Part shown: positions 1 through 11,795 of the stretch, piece by piece
Numbering within the stretch: the stretch's first letter is position 1
Layout: each line of letters begins with the position of its first letter
Source: Macrostomum hystrix
Taxonomy: Eukaryota > Platyhelminthes > Macrostomidae
Reading direction: 5' to 3'
DNA: 64,000 bases
NCBI GenBank assembly: GCA_950097015.1
Contig: CATNEN010000002.1
Span: 372,001-436,000 of the forward strand
The notes under the pieces: model-generated
What the model saw: the letters and a program-made list of their open reading frames with translations, nothing else
Database searches by the model: none
What the model was told of the DNA's origin: nothing
Position numbers and translations under genes: made by a program

Positions 1-3000
1 CAGGAATTCTAGATAGAATGGCGAAGTAAAGCCTTGAATAGAATCAAAGCAGGAATAAAAACTACAGGTTGTAGACTCGGATTGTGAAAATGGGTGCTCA
101 AATTCGTCTATGGCCGCTCTTTGCTGCCAGCGAGGATTCACGTGAGAGGAAAGCAGATTTATGGGCTTTATGGGCTATATAAGCTAAGCAGGTTAATATA
201 GTAATATAATTCTTGTAGTGATTCTGGCTTCGCATTTTTAACTAGAAATATTTAATAATTCGCGAATAGTATTAAAGACTTTTTTGTTAATTAACGGACT
301 TACTAACACTTAACACTTAACATTATGAACTCGAACTTAGGTACCATGTCCGATATGTCCGAGCTGTAATTATAAATTGCAAATCGACGAGTTAACACCT
401 GCATGACTACCTGTTCAGATATTCATATCATAACTCTTCTGTGCCTGTTCTTGAATCGCTTATCAAACAGGAATATTAGTCCGCGTTCTGTATTGGCACT
501 CATTATATGATTGTTATAATCGAAGCGCAGCAGGAATCGCAGCAGGAATCGTAGCCAGTATCACAGAAAGAATGAATATATTTAGGAATCGAAGTTCAAA
601 CTGCCGCAGGAATCGTAGCTAGAATCGCAGCAGGAAACCTAGCTAGAATCGCAGCAAGAACCGTATTTAGAATCGCAGCAGGAATCCTAGCTAGAATCGC
701 AGCAAGAATCGTATTTAGAATCGTAGCAGGAATCCTAGCTAGAATCGCAGCAGGAATCGTAGCTAGAATCGCAGCAGGAATCGTAGCTAGAATCGCAGCA
801 GGAATCCTAGATAGAATTGCAGCAGGAATTCTTGATATAATAGCGAAGTAATGCTTTGAATAGAATCAAAGCAGGAATCGTAGCTAAAATCGCAGCAGGA
901 ATCGTAGCTAGAATCACAGCAGGAATCGTAGCTAGAATCACAGCAGGAATCGTAGCTAGAATCACAGCAGGAATCGTAGCTAGAATCGCAGCAGGAATCC
1001 TAGCTAGAATCGCAGCAGGAATCCTAGCTAGAATCGCAGCAGGAATCGTAGCTAGAATCAAAGCAGGAATCGAAGCTAAAATCGCAGCAGGAATCGTAGC
1101 TAGAATCACAGCAGGAATCGTAGCTAGAATCACAGCAGGAATCGTAGCTAGAATCACAGCAGGAATCGTAGCTAGAATCACAGCAGGAATCGTAGCTAGA
1201 ATCGCAGCAGGAATCCTAGCTAGAATCGCAGCAGGAATCCTAGCTAGAATCGCAGCAGGAATCGTAGCTAGAATCGCAGCAGGAATCCTAGCTAGAATCG
1301 CAGCAGGAATCCTAGCTAGAATCGCAGCAGGAATCGTAGCTAGAATCGCAGCAGGAATCCTAGCTAGAATCGCAGCAGGAATCCTTGCTAGAATCGCAGC
1401 AGGAATCGTAGCTAGAATCGCAGCAGGAATCGTAGCTAGAATCGCAGCAGGAATCCTAGCTAGAATCGCAGCAGGAATCGTAGCTAGAATCGCAGCAGGA
1501 ATCCTAGCTAGAATCGCAGCAGGAATCCTAGCTAGAATCGCAGCAGGAATCGTAGCTAGAATCGCAGCAGGAATCCTAGATAGAATCGCAGCAGGAATCG
1601 TAGCTAGAATCACAGCAGGAATCGTAGCTAGAATCACAGCAGGAATCGTAGCTAGAATCACAGCAGGAATCGTAGCTAGAATCACAGCAGGAATCGTAGC
1701 TAGAATCGCAGCAGGAATCCTAGCTAGAATCGCAGCAGGAATCCTAGCTAGAATCGCAGCAGGAATCGTAGCTAGAATCGCAGCAGGAATCCTAGCTAGA
1801 ATCGCAGCAGGAATCCTAGCTAGAATCGCAGCAGGAATCGTAGCTAGAATCGCAGCAGGAATCCTAGCTAGAATCGCAGCAGGAATCCTTGCTAGAATCG
1901 CAGCAGGAATCGTAGCTAGAATCGCAGCAGGAATCGTAGCTAGAATCGCAGCAGGAATCCTAGCTAGAATCGCAGCAGGAATCGTAGCTAGAATCGCAGC
2001 AGGAATCCTAGATAGAATTGCAGCAGGAATTCTTGATATAATAGCGAAGTAATGCTTTGAATAGAATCAAAGCAGGAATCGTAGCTAGAATCACAGCAGG
2101 AATCGTAGCTAGAATCACAGCAGGAATCGTAGCTAGAATCGCAGCAGGAATCCTAGATAGAATCACAGCAGGAATCGTAGCTAGAATCGCAGCAGGAATC
2201 CTAGATAGAATCGCAGCAGGAATCCTAGATAGAATCGCAGCAGGAATCGTAGCTGGAATCGCAGCAGGAATCCTAGCTAGAATCGCAGCAGGAATCCTAG
2301 ATAGAATCGCAGCAGGAATCGTAGCTAGAATCGCAGCAGGAATCGTAGCTAGAATCGCAGCAGGAATCCTAGATAGAATTGCAGCAGGAATCCTAGATAG
2401 AATTGCAGCAGGAATTCTAGATAGAATGGCGAAGTAAAGCCTTGAATAGAATCAAAGCAGGAATCGTAGCTAGAATCGCAGCAGGAATCGTAGCTAGAAT
2501 CGCAGCAGGAATCGTAGCTAGAATCGCAGCAGGAAACCTAGATAGAATTGCAGCAGGAATCCTAGATAGAATTGCAGCAGGAATTCTAGATAGAATGGCG
2601 AAGTAAAGCCTTGAATAGAATCAAAGCAGGAATCGTAGCTAGAATCGCAGCAGGAATCGTAGCTAGAATCGCAGCAGGAATCGTAGCTAGAATCGCAGCA
2701 GGAAACCTAGATAGAATTGCAGCAGGAATTCTAGATAGAATTGCAGCAGGAATTCTATATAGAATTGCAGCAGGAATTCTAGATAGAATTGCAGCAGGAA
2801 TTCTAGATAGAATCGCAGCAGGAATCGTAGCTAGAATCGCAGCAGGAATCCTAGATAGAATTGCAGCAGGAATCCTAGATAGAATTGCAGCAGGAATTCT
2901 AGATAGAATGGCGAAGTAAAGCCTTGAATAGAATCAAAGCAGGAATCGTAGCTAGAATCGCAGCAGGAATCGTAGCTAGAATCGCAGCAGGAATCGTAGC

Positions 3001-5395
3001 TAGAATCGCAGCAGGAAACCTAGATAGAATCGCAGCAGGAAACCTAGATAGAATCGCAGCAGGAATCCTAGATAGAATTGCAGCAGGAATTCTAGATAGA
3101 ATGGCGAAGTAAAGCCTTGAATAGAATCAAAGCAGGAATAAAAACTACAGGTTGTAGACTCGGATTGTGAAAATGGGTGCTCAAATTCGTCTATGGCCGC
3201 TCTTTGCTGCCAGCGAGGATTCACGTGAGAGGAAAGCAGATTTATGGGCTTTATGGGCTATATAAGCTAAGCAGGTTAATATAGTAATATAATTCTTGTA
3301 GTGATTCTGGCTTCGCATTTTTAACTAGAAATATTTAATAATTCGCGAATAGTATTAAAGACTTTTTTGTTAATTAACGGACTTACTAACACTTAACACT
3401 TAACATTATGAACTCGAACTTAGGTACCATGTCCGATATGTCCGAGCTGTAATTATAAATTGCAAATCGACGAGTTAACACCTGCATGACTACCTGTTCA
3501 GATATTCATATCATAACTCTTCTGTGCCTGTTCTTGAATCGCTTATCAAACAGGAATATTAGTCCGCGTTCTGTATTGGCACTCATTATATGATTGTTAT
3601 AATCGAAGCGCAGCAGGAATCGCAGCAGGAATCGTAGCCAGTATCGCAGAAAGAATGAATATATTTAGGAATCGAAGTTCAAACTGCCGCAGGAATCGTA
3701 GCTAGAATCGCAGCAGGAAACCTAGCTAGAATCGCAGCAAGAATCGTATTTAGAATCGCAGCAGGAATCCTAGCTAGAATCGCAGCAAGAATCGTATTTA
3801 GAATCGTAGCAGGAATCCTAGCTAGAATCGCAGCAGGAATCGTAGCTAGAATCGCAGCAGGAATCGTAGCTAGAATCGCAGCAGGAATCGTAGCTAGAAT
3901 CGCAGCAGGAATCGTAGCTAGAATCGCAGCAGCAATCCTAGCTAGAATCACAGCAGAATTCGTTGCTAGAATCGCAGCAGGAATCCTAGCTAGAATCGCA
4001 GCAGGAATCGTAGCTAGAATCGCAGCAGAAATCGTACGTAGAATAGCAGCAGGAATCCTAGCTAAAATCGCAGCAGGAATCCTAGCTAGAATCGCAGCAG
4101 GAATCGTAGCTAGAATCACAGCAAGAATCGTAGCTAGAATCACAGCAAGAATCGTAGCTTGAATCACAGCAGGAATCGTAGCTAGAATCACAGCAGGAAT
4201 CGTATTTAGAATAGCAGCAGGAATCCTAGCTAGAATCGCAGCAGGAATCGTAATTAGAATCGTAGCAGGAATCCTTGCTAGAATCGCAGCAGGAATCGTA
4301 GCTAGAATCACAGCAGGAATCGTAGCTAGAATCACAGCAGGAATCGTAGCTAGAATCACAGCAGGAATCGTAGCTAGAATCACAGCAGGAATCGTAGCTA
4401 GAATCGCAGCAGGAATCCTAGCTAGAATCGCAGCAGGAATCCTAGCTAGAATCGCAGCAGGAATCGTAGCTAGAATCGCAGCAGGAATCCTAGCTAGAAT
4501 CGCAGCAGGAATCCTAGCTAGAGTCACAGCAGAATTCGTAGCTAGAATCGCAGCAGGAATCGTAGCTAGAATCGCAGCAGAAATCGTAGCTAGAATCGCA
4601 GCAGAAATCGTAGCTAGAATCGCAGCAGAAATCGTAGCTAGAATCGCAGCAGGAATCGTAGCTAGAATCGCAGGAGGAATCCTAGCTAGAATCGCAGCAG
4701 CAATCCTAGCTAGAGTCACAGCAGAATTCGTAGCTAGAATCGCAGCAGGAATCGTAGCTAGAATCGCAGCAGAAATCGTAGCTAGAATCGCAGCAGAAAT
4801 CGTACGTAGAATCACAGCAGGAATCGTAGCTAGAATCACAGCAGGAATCGTAGCTAGAATCACAGCAGGAATCGTAGCTAGAATCGCAGCAGGAATCCTA
4901 GCTAGAATCGCAGCAGGAATCGTAGCTAGAATCGCAGCAGGAATCGTAGCTAGAATCACAGCAGGAATCGTAGCTAGAATCACAGCAAGAATCGTAGCTA
5001 GAATCACAGCAGGAATCGTAGCTAGAATCACAGCAGGAATCGTAGCTAGAATCACAGCAGGAATCGTAGCTAGAATCACAGCAAGAATCGTAGCTAGAAT
5101 CACAGAAGGAATCGTAGCTTGAATCACAGCAAGAATCGTAGCTAGAATCACAGCAGGAATCGTAGCTAGAATCACAGCAGGAATCGTATTTAGAATAGCA
5201 GCAGGAATCCTAGCTAAAATCGCAGCAGGAATCCTAGCTAGAATCGCAGCAGGAATCGTAGCTAGAATCGCAGCAGGAATCGTAGCTAGAATCGCAGCAG
5301 GAATCGTAGCTAGAATCGCAGCAGGAATCGTAGCTAGAATCGCAGCAGGAATCCTAGATAGAATTGCAGCAGGAATTCTTGATAGAATGGCGAAG
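1..5395. repeat. 24-bp minisatellite array in a 3,083-bp tandem duplication
   Basis: Tandem 24-bp units with the core GCAGGAATCGTAGCTAGAA run from about 535 to 3112 and from about 3618 to 5395. Variants include CCTAGCTAG, CCTAGATAG and ACAGCAGG. A non-repetitive spacer at 1-534 recurs at 3084-3617 at a constant offset of 3,083 bp. The first part of the spacer appears a third time from about 5374. Because 24 is a multiple of 3, the array is free of stops in several frames on both strands and gives spurious ORFs of up to 498 codons. These have no codon bias and are not genes. Sub-blocks separated by a diverged unit (near 840, 2040, 2420, 2600 and 2910) show higher-order amplification. Confidence 0.95.
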
Positions 5396-5423
5396 TAAAG
5401 CCTTGAATAGAATCAAAGCAGAA

Positions 5424-5577
5424 ATAAAAACTACAGGTTGTAGACTCGGATTGTGAAAATGGGTGCTCAAATTCGTCTATGGCCGCTCTCTGCTGCCAGC
5501 GAGGATTCACGTGAGAGGAAAGCAGATTTATGGGCTTTATGGGCTATATAAGCTAAGCAGGTTAATAGTTGATAACT
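5424..5577 (+). promoter_or_regulatory. Promoter-like module, third copy, upstream of the unknown gene
   Basis: This 150-bp block matches copies at about 55-205 and 3138-3290 almost exactly. It then diverges after GCAGGTTAATA into sequence leading to the start codon at 5648. It holds an E-box (CACGTG, near 5509) and a TATA-like TATATAAG at 5545-5552, about 100 bp before the ATG. The TATA copies in the other modules are at 176-183 and 3259-3266. Promoter function is inferred from motif and position only. Confidence 0.4.
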
Positions 5578-5647
5578 ATGATATTGAGATTGAGAATCAA
5601 AGACTGCTCAAACTAAACTCAAAAGTTAAAACGGTCGATCGCGGACA

Positions 5648-7317
5648 ATGGCAAGCAGCGATGAAGACAGAGATTCTGTCTCCGAATCAGCTGGCCAATA
5701 CCAGTCTAACGGCTACGACAGTGTCTGCGACGGCGATGCCTTGAGCTGTGGCGTCAGTTCGAACAACAACGGCGCAAGGATACCGGCTGCCACGTCTTGC
5801 AAGCAAGGACATTGCTGGAATCTGCGATCATCGATAGGAAGCATGTGAGCATGCTTAGCCCGGCAATCTCTTATAGTTTAATGCGTTAAATTATTTAATT
5901 TTGAATTTAATAATACATTAATCTTTTCTTAATACCAGCACTCACTTCTTGTGGAAAGCTTCTAAGTAATGTGAAATTTCAGTTTTAAACCACATTAAGG
6001 AGTATAAAACTAAACTGTTAGGAACCGTTTGGCGCCAATTCAAATTGAAAACATTTTACGAAGGAAACTAGAAGGCTACCTCACATTTGGCTTCAGTGGC
6101 TGTCGGATTCATTTTATAAAAATCGTTCGGGTTTTTTTATTTACTTTCGGGATTATGATCAATTTTCGGGATTTAGATACATTTTCAAGCTTCAGATCAG
6201 TTTGGGTATTTAGATTCTGTTTTGTATTTTTAGCGCTGTGACATAAATTAAAAGCAATCCTGCCTTGTGAAATGGTTTCCGTAGTACAGTTAAGCAGCAG
6301 CAGCGGCGGAAGCGGGAGACGGGACCCACAATAATCACAACACCGGGTACCATCAGCACCGCCTGTTTTCAATCAGACAATTTTGACACCGCTGACAAGG
6401 AGAGCATCGGCAGCTTCTTGGAGTCGATGAAGAGATTCAACAGGACCGCCAATTTTCGGCAAAGCAATCAGGAGTCGAGCTCCACGTTTGAGCAATTCCT
6501 GGTCTCCAACTCAGGTCAGCTCTCAGGAGAAGGCGTCCTAAGCGACGAATATTTGCACTTGAGCGAGTCCGCGTCCTTGCTGTTGAATGAGGATATTACT
6601 CCAAAGATTGTGCTAAACGACATGCAGCGCTACAAGCCTTCAAAAACGTTAAAAGAGGCGCGAACCCAGGATAACCAGCAGCTGGTGAAGAATCGGCATA
6701 AGCGACTGACGAAATACATCCCTGAGTCGCCTGGGACTCCTGGTTGGTGTCTGAAAATGGGCATCAGTCCGACTAGCATCAAGGCAGACAAGCATGTGGA
6801 CAAGATCACGGCTGCCAGGCTGGCCTCTCGCTTGCGGGCCATCGATGCTCTCCTGCTGACCATGCAGCTGAAGGATGGCTATGGCAGCACACTGCCTCTC
6901 CTGAAGCGGGAGATGGTGGTTCAGCAGAGCAATCTGCTCCTGTTGCAGGCCAGCGAACTTGTCAAGCGTGTTCAACAGCAGCACCAAACGCTGAATAGTC
7001 GATGGAATTTCCGCAAAAACTGGGCCCCGATACCGCCACCGAGCCAGAATGTTTGCACCGCCCTGGTTGAGGGCGGCCCGTCAACGACCCGCTTCACGGC
7101 TCGCGAAGATCGCTGGCTGCTGAGGCACCTACCCGTAACCCATCGGGCAGTGCTGCCTCGCCTGTTGGTGGGCGGCGAATATCACGACGATCCCCAGCTG
7201 GAGGCAAGCGGCCTAGTGGTGACTCGAGCTCGGGGCCGTCGGCTGAAGACCTGCCACAACCTCCGCGATCCATACAATGACGCAATGGGCAGATACGTGT
7301 ACGCACTGCTGTCCTGA
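5648..7317 (+). CDS. Unrecognised two-exon gene, possibly with a frameshift in exon 1
   Basis: Exon 2 (about 6295-7317, 340 codons plus stop) has convincing coding character: a charged, Ser- and Gln-rich protein with no stops. It starts in a Q/R-rich stretch after an AG and ends at TGA 7315-7317. Exon 1 starts at ATG 5648 with an acidic MASSDEDRDSVSES opening. After about 31 codons the protein-like signal moves to another frame (LELWRQFEQQRRKDTG and onward), which runs to a GTGAGC donor at 5845 in phase 0 with exon 2. A single-base slip near 5740 would join the two frames. It could be an assembly error, a real frameshift, or two alternative exons. I recognise no domain or family. The start lies just downstream of the repeated promoter-like module. 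Confidence 0.5.
5845..6294 (+). other. Putative intron of the unknown gene
   Basis: AT-rich sequence between the GTGAGC donor at 5845 and the Q-codon run that opens exon 2. Short ORFs here lack coding character, and I see no repeat or conserved element. Confidence 0.4.
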
Positions 7318-7479
7318 CCGATACTCAGTTTTAAACAAGTTACTCATTAAACATGTAAGTACTTCCAGTGCAGCGTAGCATATCTTGCAGAAAAATGTCT
7401 AAAATGTGTACTTTTGTTCGATTTAGGTCAGAACTTAATAAGCTGGGTATACAGCCTCAGAATGAGAATTTGTAACACA

Positions 7480-7909
7480 GTGGGCCAGATTGACATTCAT
7501 GAACTGATTAGGCATGCGAAATTGAGACAGGGGAGAGATGAGACAGGGGAGAGATGAGACAGGGGAGAGATGAGACAGGGGAGAGATGAGACAGGGGAGA
7601 GATGAGACAGGGGAGAGATTAGACTGGGGAGAGATGAGACTGGGGAGAGATGAGACAGGCGGGTAGATGAGACAGGGGAGAGATGAGACACGAGATGAGA
7701 CACAGGAGAGATGAGAACCAGATATGGCCGGGGAGAGATGAGACACAGGAGTGATGAGACTGGGGAGAGATGAGACACAAGATGAGACACAAGAGAGATG
7801 CGAACCAGATATGGCCGGGGAGAGATGAGACACAGGAGAGATGAGACTGGAGAGAGATGAGACTGGAGAGAGATGAGACTTGGGAGAGGTAAGACTAGAG
7901 TTTGCCAAC
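7480..7909. mobile_element. hAT-like repeat carrying a 16-bp minisatellite (copy 1)
   Basis: Tandem GAGACAGGGGAGAGAT units (16 bp) occupy about 7522-7895. They are bordered on the left by GTGGGCCAGATTGAC and on the right by AGTTTGCCAACCCCTG. Both borders recur around the same satellite at 26368-26586. The right border resembles the CAGGGGT(C/T)GGCAAACT terminus common in non-autonomous hAT elements, read on the minus strand. The opposite terminus and a target-site duplication were not found. Confidence 0.55.
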
Positions 7910-8378
7910 CCCTGGCTTCAGAAGTCAAGTTTCTTTAAAGTCATTTTTGCATTGTTCAATGCTCCCAAAGCAAATACATGTTAACAAAGTATTTAATTTT
8001 TTCATAGTATTCGATATTTACTAATCGCTTGTCGATCAATTTCTTTAACTGCTCATATACTAAAAAGAAGATTTCGAAACATACAGGTTTTTGTCCATCC
8101 GCGATTTCTTAGAAAGTGAAGTTTTCAAAATCTAGTCTCTCGTGAATTCAAATGAGAGCTTAGAAGAACAACTCTATATTTGCAGTATTTGCACATTTTT
8201 TACTTTTGTAGGCCATTATTTCTGAATTATTTCAAAACTATCAAAAACAATATGGAGCTCTTGCTGGCTCCCCCAGAGACAATTCTTGTGGCACAGGAAA
8301 ATCTTTTATCAAAGTGAATAATAGAAAATAACACAGATATTTAAAACATGCTACTTTGAGTAGAGAACAATAGTTTTG
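7910..8378. other. Intergenic, nothing recognised
   Basis: AT-rich spacer between the satellite-bearing element and the 3' end of CCDC24. No ORF, repeat or conserved motif was identified. Confidence 0.6.
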
Positions 8379-11281
8379 TCAGCAATCTGGCAGCTCCAGT
8401 GGGGGCACTGAGAATGGCGGCTGCTGACGGCTTTGCTGCACCATGGATCGCAATCTTTGAGCGGCTGACGAAGGCCTCTGACTGCCTTTGGCGTATAATG
8501 CCTTTGGCGTGGCAGCAGTGGGCAGCGGAGCTAGCGGCCGCGCAATAGTCTCGTTGACGGCTTTGTTGCTATGACAACCGGACGCTACCGACGCGAACAC
8601 TGCAGAGCCAGCGCCGCGTGTCGGCTGCTTTCGCAGTGCGGGCTCGTCCCTGCAGGCGTCTAGCAGCGCCCGCTCGAGTTTGTGCCGCTCGGCGCGAAGA
8701 TCGGAGAGGGTCGGCTCACGGCTGAGTCGACACGAGGCCGTCAATGACGTTGGCGACGAACAGCAATCGCTTCTGGCCGTGGAGACTGAAAACTGCTGCA
8801 TCTGCAGCGACTCCTGCAGCTGCTCCAGGTCCTGCTTTAACTGCTCGATCTCCTCTTCGAGGTGTTGCCTGCAGGTTAGCACATTGCGTAGGGTTGCGTT
8901 TTTTAGGGTCGGGGTCGGTTGTTAAGCGGTTAACGCGTTAGCCTCTCGCGCCGAGGTCCCTGAGCTCGATTCCGCTGCGAGGCCATATTTATTTTGGGGC
9001 GCAGTCACGGAGAGAAGTACTGGGTACTTGTCGTAAATTTACGCCCTTCAGGGCCAACCTCCAAGGCGCAGTGAAAGTGTAAACTGCCGGACGATGAGAA
9101 AGTCAGGGCAGACGTACACACCTGTGCCAGCGTGCGTGTGTGCTCAGGTGTCAGCGAAATGGGCACGTTGGCTGCGTGTACTGGTCTATGTCAGTGAAGA
9201 GGATCAGGGAAACTGACGAGAGTTCTCACCTCAGACTTCGCTTCACCTCATCGCAGCGCATGTAGGTGAGCTGGTCCCGCATGCCGGTCACCTCATCGGC
9301 AGCGGCGGCGCCAACTCCAGCGCTTCGGGCGGTGCGTCGCGAGCCGCAGGACCGAGCGCTGGAGCATGGCGTGACGCGAATCTCGCCTAGTGAGAGCCGC
9401 GAATTGCCGGTTGAAGGGCCTGAAAGAAGGTATTGGAAGATTTAACCTCGTTTGTTGTTGAAGAGGTGGCTGAGGATGGTGTCAGACGAATCTGAAGATG
9501 GAATCAGACGAATATGAGGGTGGTGTCAGACGAATCTGAGGATGGTGTCAGACGAATCTGAGGATGGTGTCAGACGAATCTGAGGATCTGAGGATGGTGT
9601 CAGACGAATCTGAAGATGGAATCAGACGAATATGAGGGTGGTGTCAGACGAATCTGAGGATGGTGTCAGACGAATCTGAGGATGGTGTCAGACGAATCTG
9701 AGGATCTGAGGATGGTGTCAGACGAATCTGAGGATCTGAGGATGGTGTCAGACGAATCTGAGGATCTGATGATGGTGTCAGACGAATCTGAGGATCTGAG
9801 GATGGTGTCAGACGAATCTGAGGATCTGAGGATGGTGTCAGACGAATCTGAGGATCTGAGGATGGTGTCAGACGAATCTGAGGATCTGAGGATGGTGTCA
9901 GACGAATCTGAGGATCTGAGGATGGTGTCAGACGAATCTGAGGATCTGATGATGGTGTCAGACGAATCTGAGGATCTGAGGATGGTGTCAGACGAATCTG
10001 AGGATCTGAGGATGGTGTCAGACGAATCTGAGGATCTGAGGATGGTGTCAGACGAATCTGAGGATCTGAGGATGGTGTCAGACGAATCTGAGGATCTGAG
10101 GATGGTGTCAGACGAATCTGAGGATCTGAGGATGGTGTCAGACGAATCTGAGGATCTGAGGATGGTGTCAGACGAATCTGAGGATGGTGTTAGACGAATC
10201 TGAGGATGGTGTTAGACGAATCTGAGGATCTGAGGATGGTGTCAGACGAATCTGAGGATCTGATGATGGTGTCAGACGAATCTGAGGATCTGATGATGGT
10301 GTCAGACGATTCTGAAGTTTAGAAGGGACACAGACAGAACAGGCAAACTGCAGTAAGAAAGCCTCACGGCTGCTGCTGCTCTCGTAGGCGTAGTCGACCA
10401 CCTCCTGGTTGACATCGTAGCGTCGCAGATCCGTGGAACGCTGCTGCTCACGGATCGCCTCCAGGAAGAACACGATCTCCTGCGCCAGACGAGCCCGCAT
10501 CTGCGGCGGCTCCGGCAGTGGAGCTGGCCGCGTCCCAGCCTGCGACTGTTGGATGGCGGCCAGGGAAAGGTGGGAGAAACAGTCTATGGCCTAACCAATG
10601 CGCTCACTCTTCTGCATCGCCAAGAGCTGATAGATTTCAAGCGTTTAAAGAACACGAAGCGAGCAAACTTGACTTAGTAATAAGACCAGAGCGGTCTAAC
10701 GCGACCACTCGCTCCAAACTTCGATTCCGCATTCATTTAGGGCGCAGCCGCGGAGAGAAGGCCTGTGTGCTTGTCGTGTAATTTACGCCCTCGATCGGGC
10801 CAACCTCCAAGACATGAATAACTATACAACGGTAAAGGACGTGAAACCTATTAAAAATGTTTCATAAACGAAAATTATCTATATTTTGCACTGCGAGACA
10901 GTTGCAGCATTTCAGGTTGTGACGTTTCTACAGAAAAATGTTTATACAGAGCAAAGTTATTTGTCCTGTCACCAGGGTCTTCGACTGCAGACGACCTTCT
11001 ATTTCTATTTGTCCTTGTGGGAATATTATCATTCACTTTAGAGTGGTAAATAGTATAATGGAGCAGAGAAACTGTTCCCATACCTCACGCGCATCGTCAT
11101 CATCTCCTAAGTCTAGCGCCAGCTCCAGCAGTAGGCTGATTTCTCTTCGCAATTCAATCGTCTGATCGATTAGGTCTGCGCCAATCAGCTGCTTGAGCTC
11201 ATGATGCTCGGATGGAGCCGCATGCTCGCAGACAACGTCCCACAGGCTGCTGGGGAATTCATATCCACATGGACTCTGCAT
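8379..11281 (-). CDS. CCDC24: Coiled-coil domain-containing protein 24 homologue, four exons
   Basis: Exons on the minus strand are 11281-11084, 10545-10368, 9419-9230 and 8868-8379 (351 aa). Phases agree at every junction and donors are GTATGG, GTGAGG and GTGAGA. The order of conserved blocks matches vertebrate CCDC24: an N-terminal SLWDVVCEHAAPSEHHELK block, then an ELRREISLLLELAL helix, then a middle helix (RARLAQEIVFFLEAIREQ). These are followed by DQLTYMRCDEVKRSLRQHL, continuing into a coiled coil (LEEEIEQLKQDLEQLQ), and EPTLSDLRAERHKLERALL. Vertebrate CCDC24 is about 307 aa. The C-terminal tail (about 80 residues) is low-complexity and poorly conserved. The molecular function is not established. 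The start of exon 2 could be 10545 or 10539. Intron 2 is nearly all minisatellite. An acceptor-like AG lies 5 nt before the ATG. Confidence 0.85.
8909..9210 (+). mobile_element. tRNA-derived SINE, family 2, in CCDC24 intron 3
   Basis: The head resembles a tRNA: an A-box-like stretch around TTAGCCTCTCGCGCCGAGG and a B-box-like GAGCTCGATTCC near 8964. The body contains TTTACGCCC, CCTCCAAGGCGCAGTGAAAG and a segment reading AGTCAGGGCAGACGTAC. Related copies lie at about 10690-10815 (truncated), 57250-57362 (minus strand) and 63325-63530. Confidence 0.6.
9475..10318. repeat. 30-bp minisatellite in CCDC24 intron 2
   Basis: Repeats of a 30-bp unit (core GATGGTGTCAGACGAATCTG followed by AGGATCTGAG), with shorter 22-bp units at both ends. 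The array fills most of the intron between the exons ending at 10368 and starting at 9419. The plus strand is purine-rich, so the CCDC24 sense strand is pyrimidine-rich. The 173-codon open frame through it is an artefact of the unit length. Confidence 0.95.
10690..10815 (+). mobile_element. Truncated SINE family 2 copy in CCDC24 intron 1
   Basis: Shares the B-box-like CGATTCCGC, then TTAGGGCGCAGCCGCGGAGA, AATTTACGCCC and GGGCCAACCTCCAAG with the copy at 8909-9210. It ends where the other copy continues into its 3' body. Confidence 0.55.
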
Positions 11282-11666
11282 GACCGCTACAGAAAGCAGA
11301 TCAAGTGGCTCAGTAGTCACCAGAGGCCCAAAATGGAACTGAGTTTGTCAGAATCTTTCTGCTGTAAAAACATTAGCAACATATACTGAGCCAATGTTTT
11401 AACTATGTAAGAGTCATGTAAGGCCATACTCGTATCTAGCACTAGGCATTGGGCAGGAAGTCACTTTGAAGCAATTTATATAAAACAGTTATGTAATTTA
11501 CTGTAGTGTAGTGTACTGCATTATTTCTTAGATAATGTGGCGAATTTCAATGCCATAACTGCTCTGATTTAAAAATAAAATTACTGATAGTAAAAATTAT
11601 TTTACCTAATCTGTCTTTAATATAATATCAAACTTCTATATTTATAGACATAATTAAATACACATT
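11282..11666. other. Upstream flank of CCDC24
   Basis: A pyrimidine-rich tract ending in TTTCTGTAG (on the minus strand) lies 5 nt before the CCDC24 ATG. The rest is AT-rich, with no ORF or repeat that I recognise. Confidence 0.5.
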
Positions 11667-11787
11667 CAGTGGCGGCACAGGACCTCCAGCTGGGGGGGCG
11701 GTGGTTGGGTGGTCACCCTCCTGAGGGTGGTGAGGGGTGCCTGGGGTGGTCACCCGGGGGCAGCCCGCCCCCCCTGCACCTCCACTG
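11667..11787. mobile_element. 121-bp hAT-type MITE with 8-bp target-site duplication
   Basis: A short palindrome-like GC-rich element starting CAGTGGCGGC and ending CTCCACTG, with G-runs on the left and C-runs on the right. It is flanked by perfect direct repeats TACACATT at 11659-11666 and 11788-11795. An 8-bp TSD with CAGTG termini fits the hAT superfamily. It has no coding capacity. Confidence 0.75.
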
Positions 11788-11795
11788 TACACATT

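Noticed and set aside
807-5175. Long open frames of 292-498 codons on both strands in the first 5.2 kb (8-residue repeats such as AGIVARIA and ILATIPAA)
   Set aside because: They are translations of a 24-bp satellite whose period is a multiple of 3. They are open in several frames on both strands, with no codon bias or flanking gene structure.
6649-7306. Minus-strand open frames of 70-112 codons
   Set aside because: Shadows of the plus-strand exon of the unknown gene.
7435-7928. Ser/Pro/Leu-rich minus-strand open frames (SPVSSLPCLI repeats)
   Set aside because: Translation of the 16-bp satellite; the similar ORFs at 26326-26800 come from the same satellite.
9682-10203. 173-codon MVSDESEDLR repeat protein
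   Set aside because: A 30-bp satellite inside CCDC24 intron 2, on the strand opposite to the gene.
9475-10318. CRISPR-like direct repeats
   Set aside because: The repeats are head to tail without unique spacers, in an animal gene intron.
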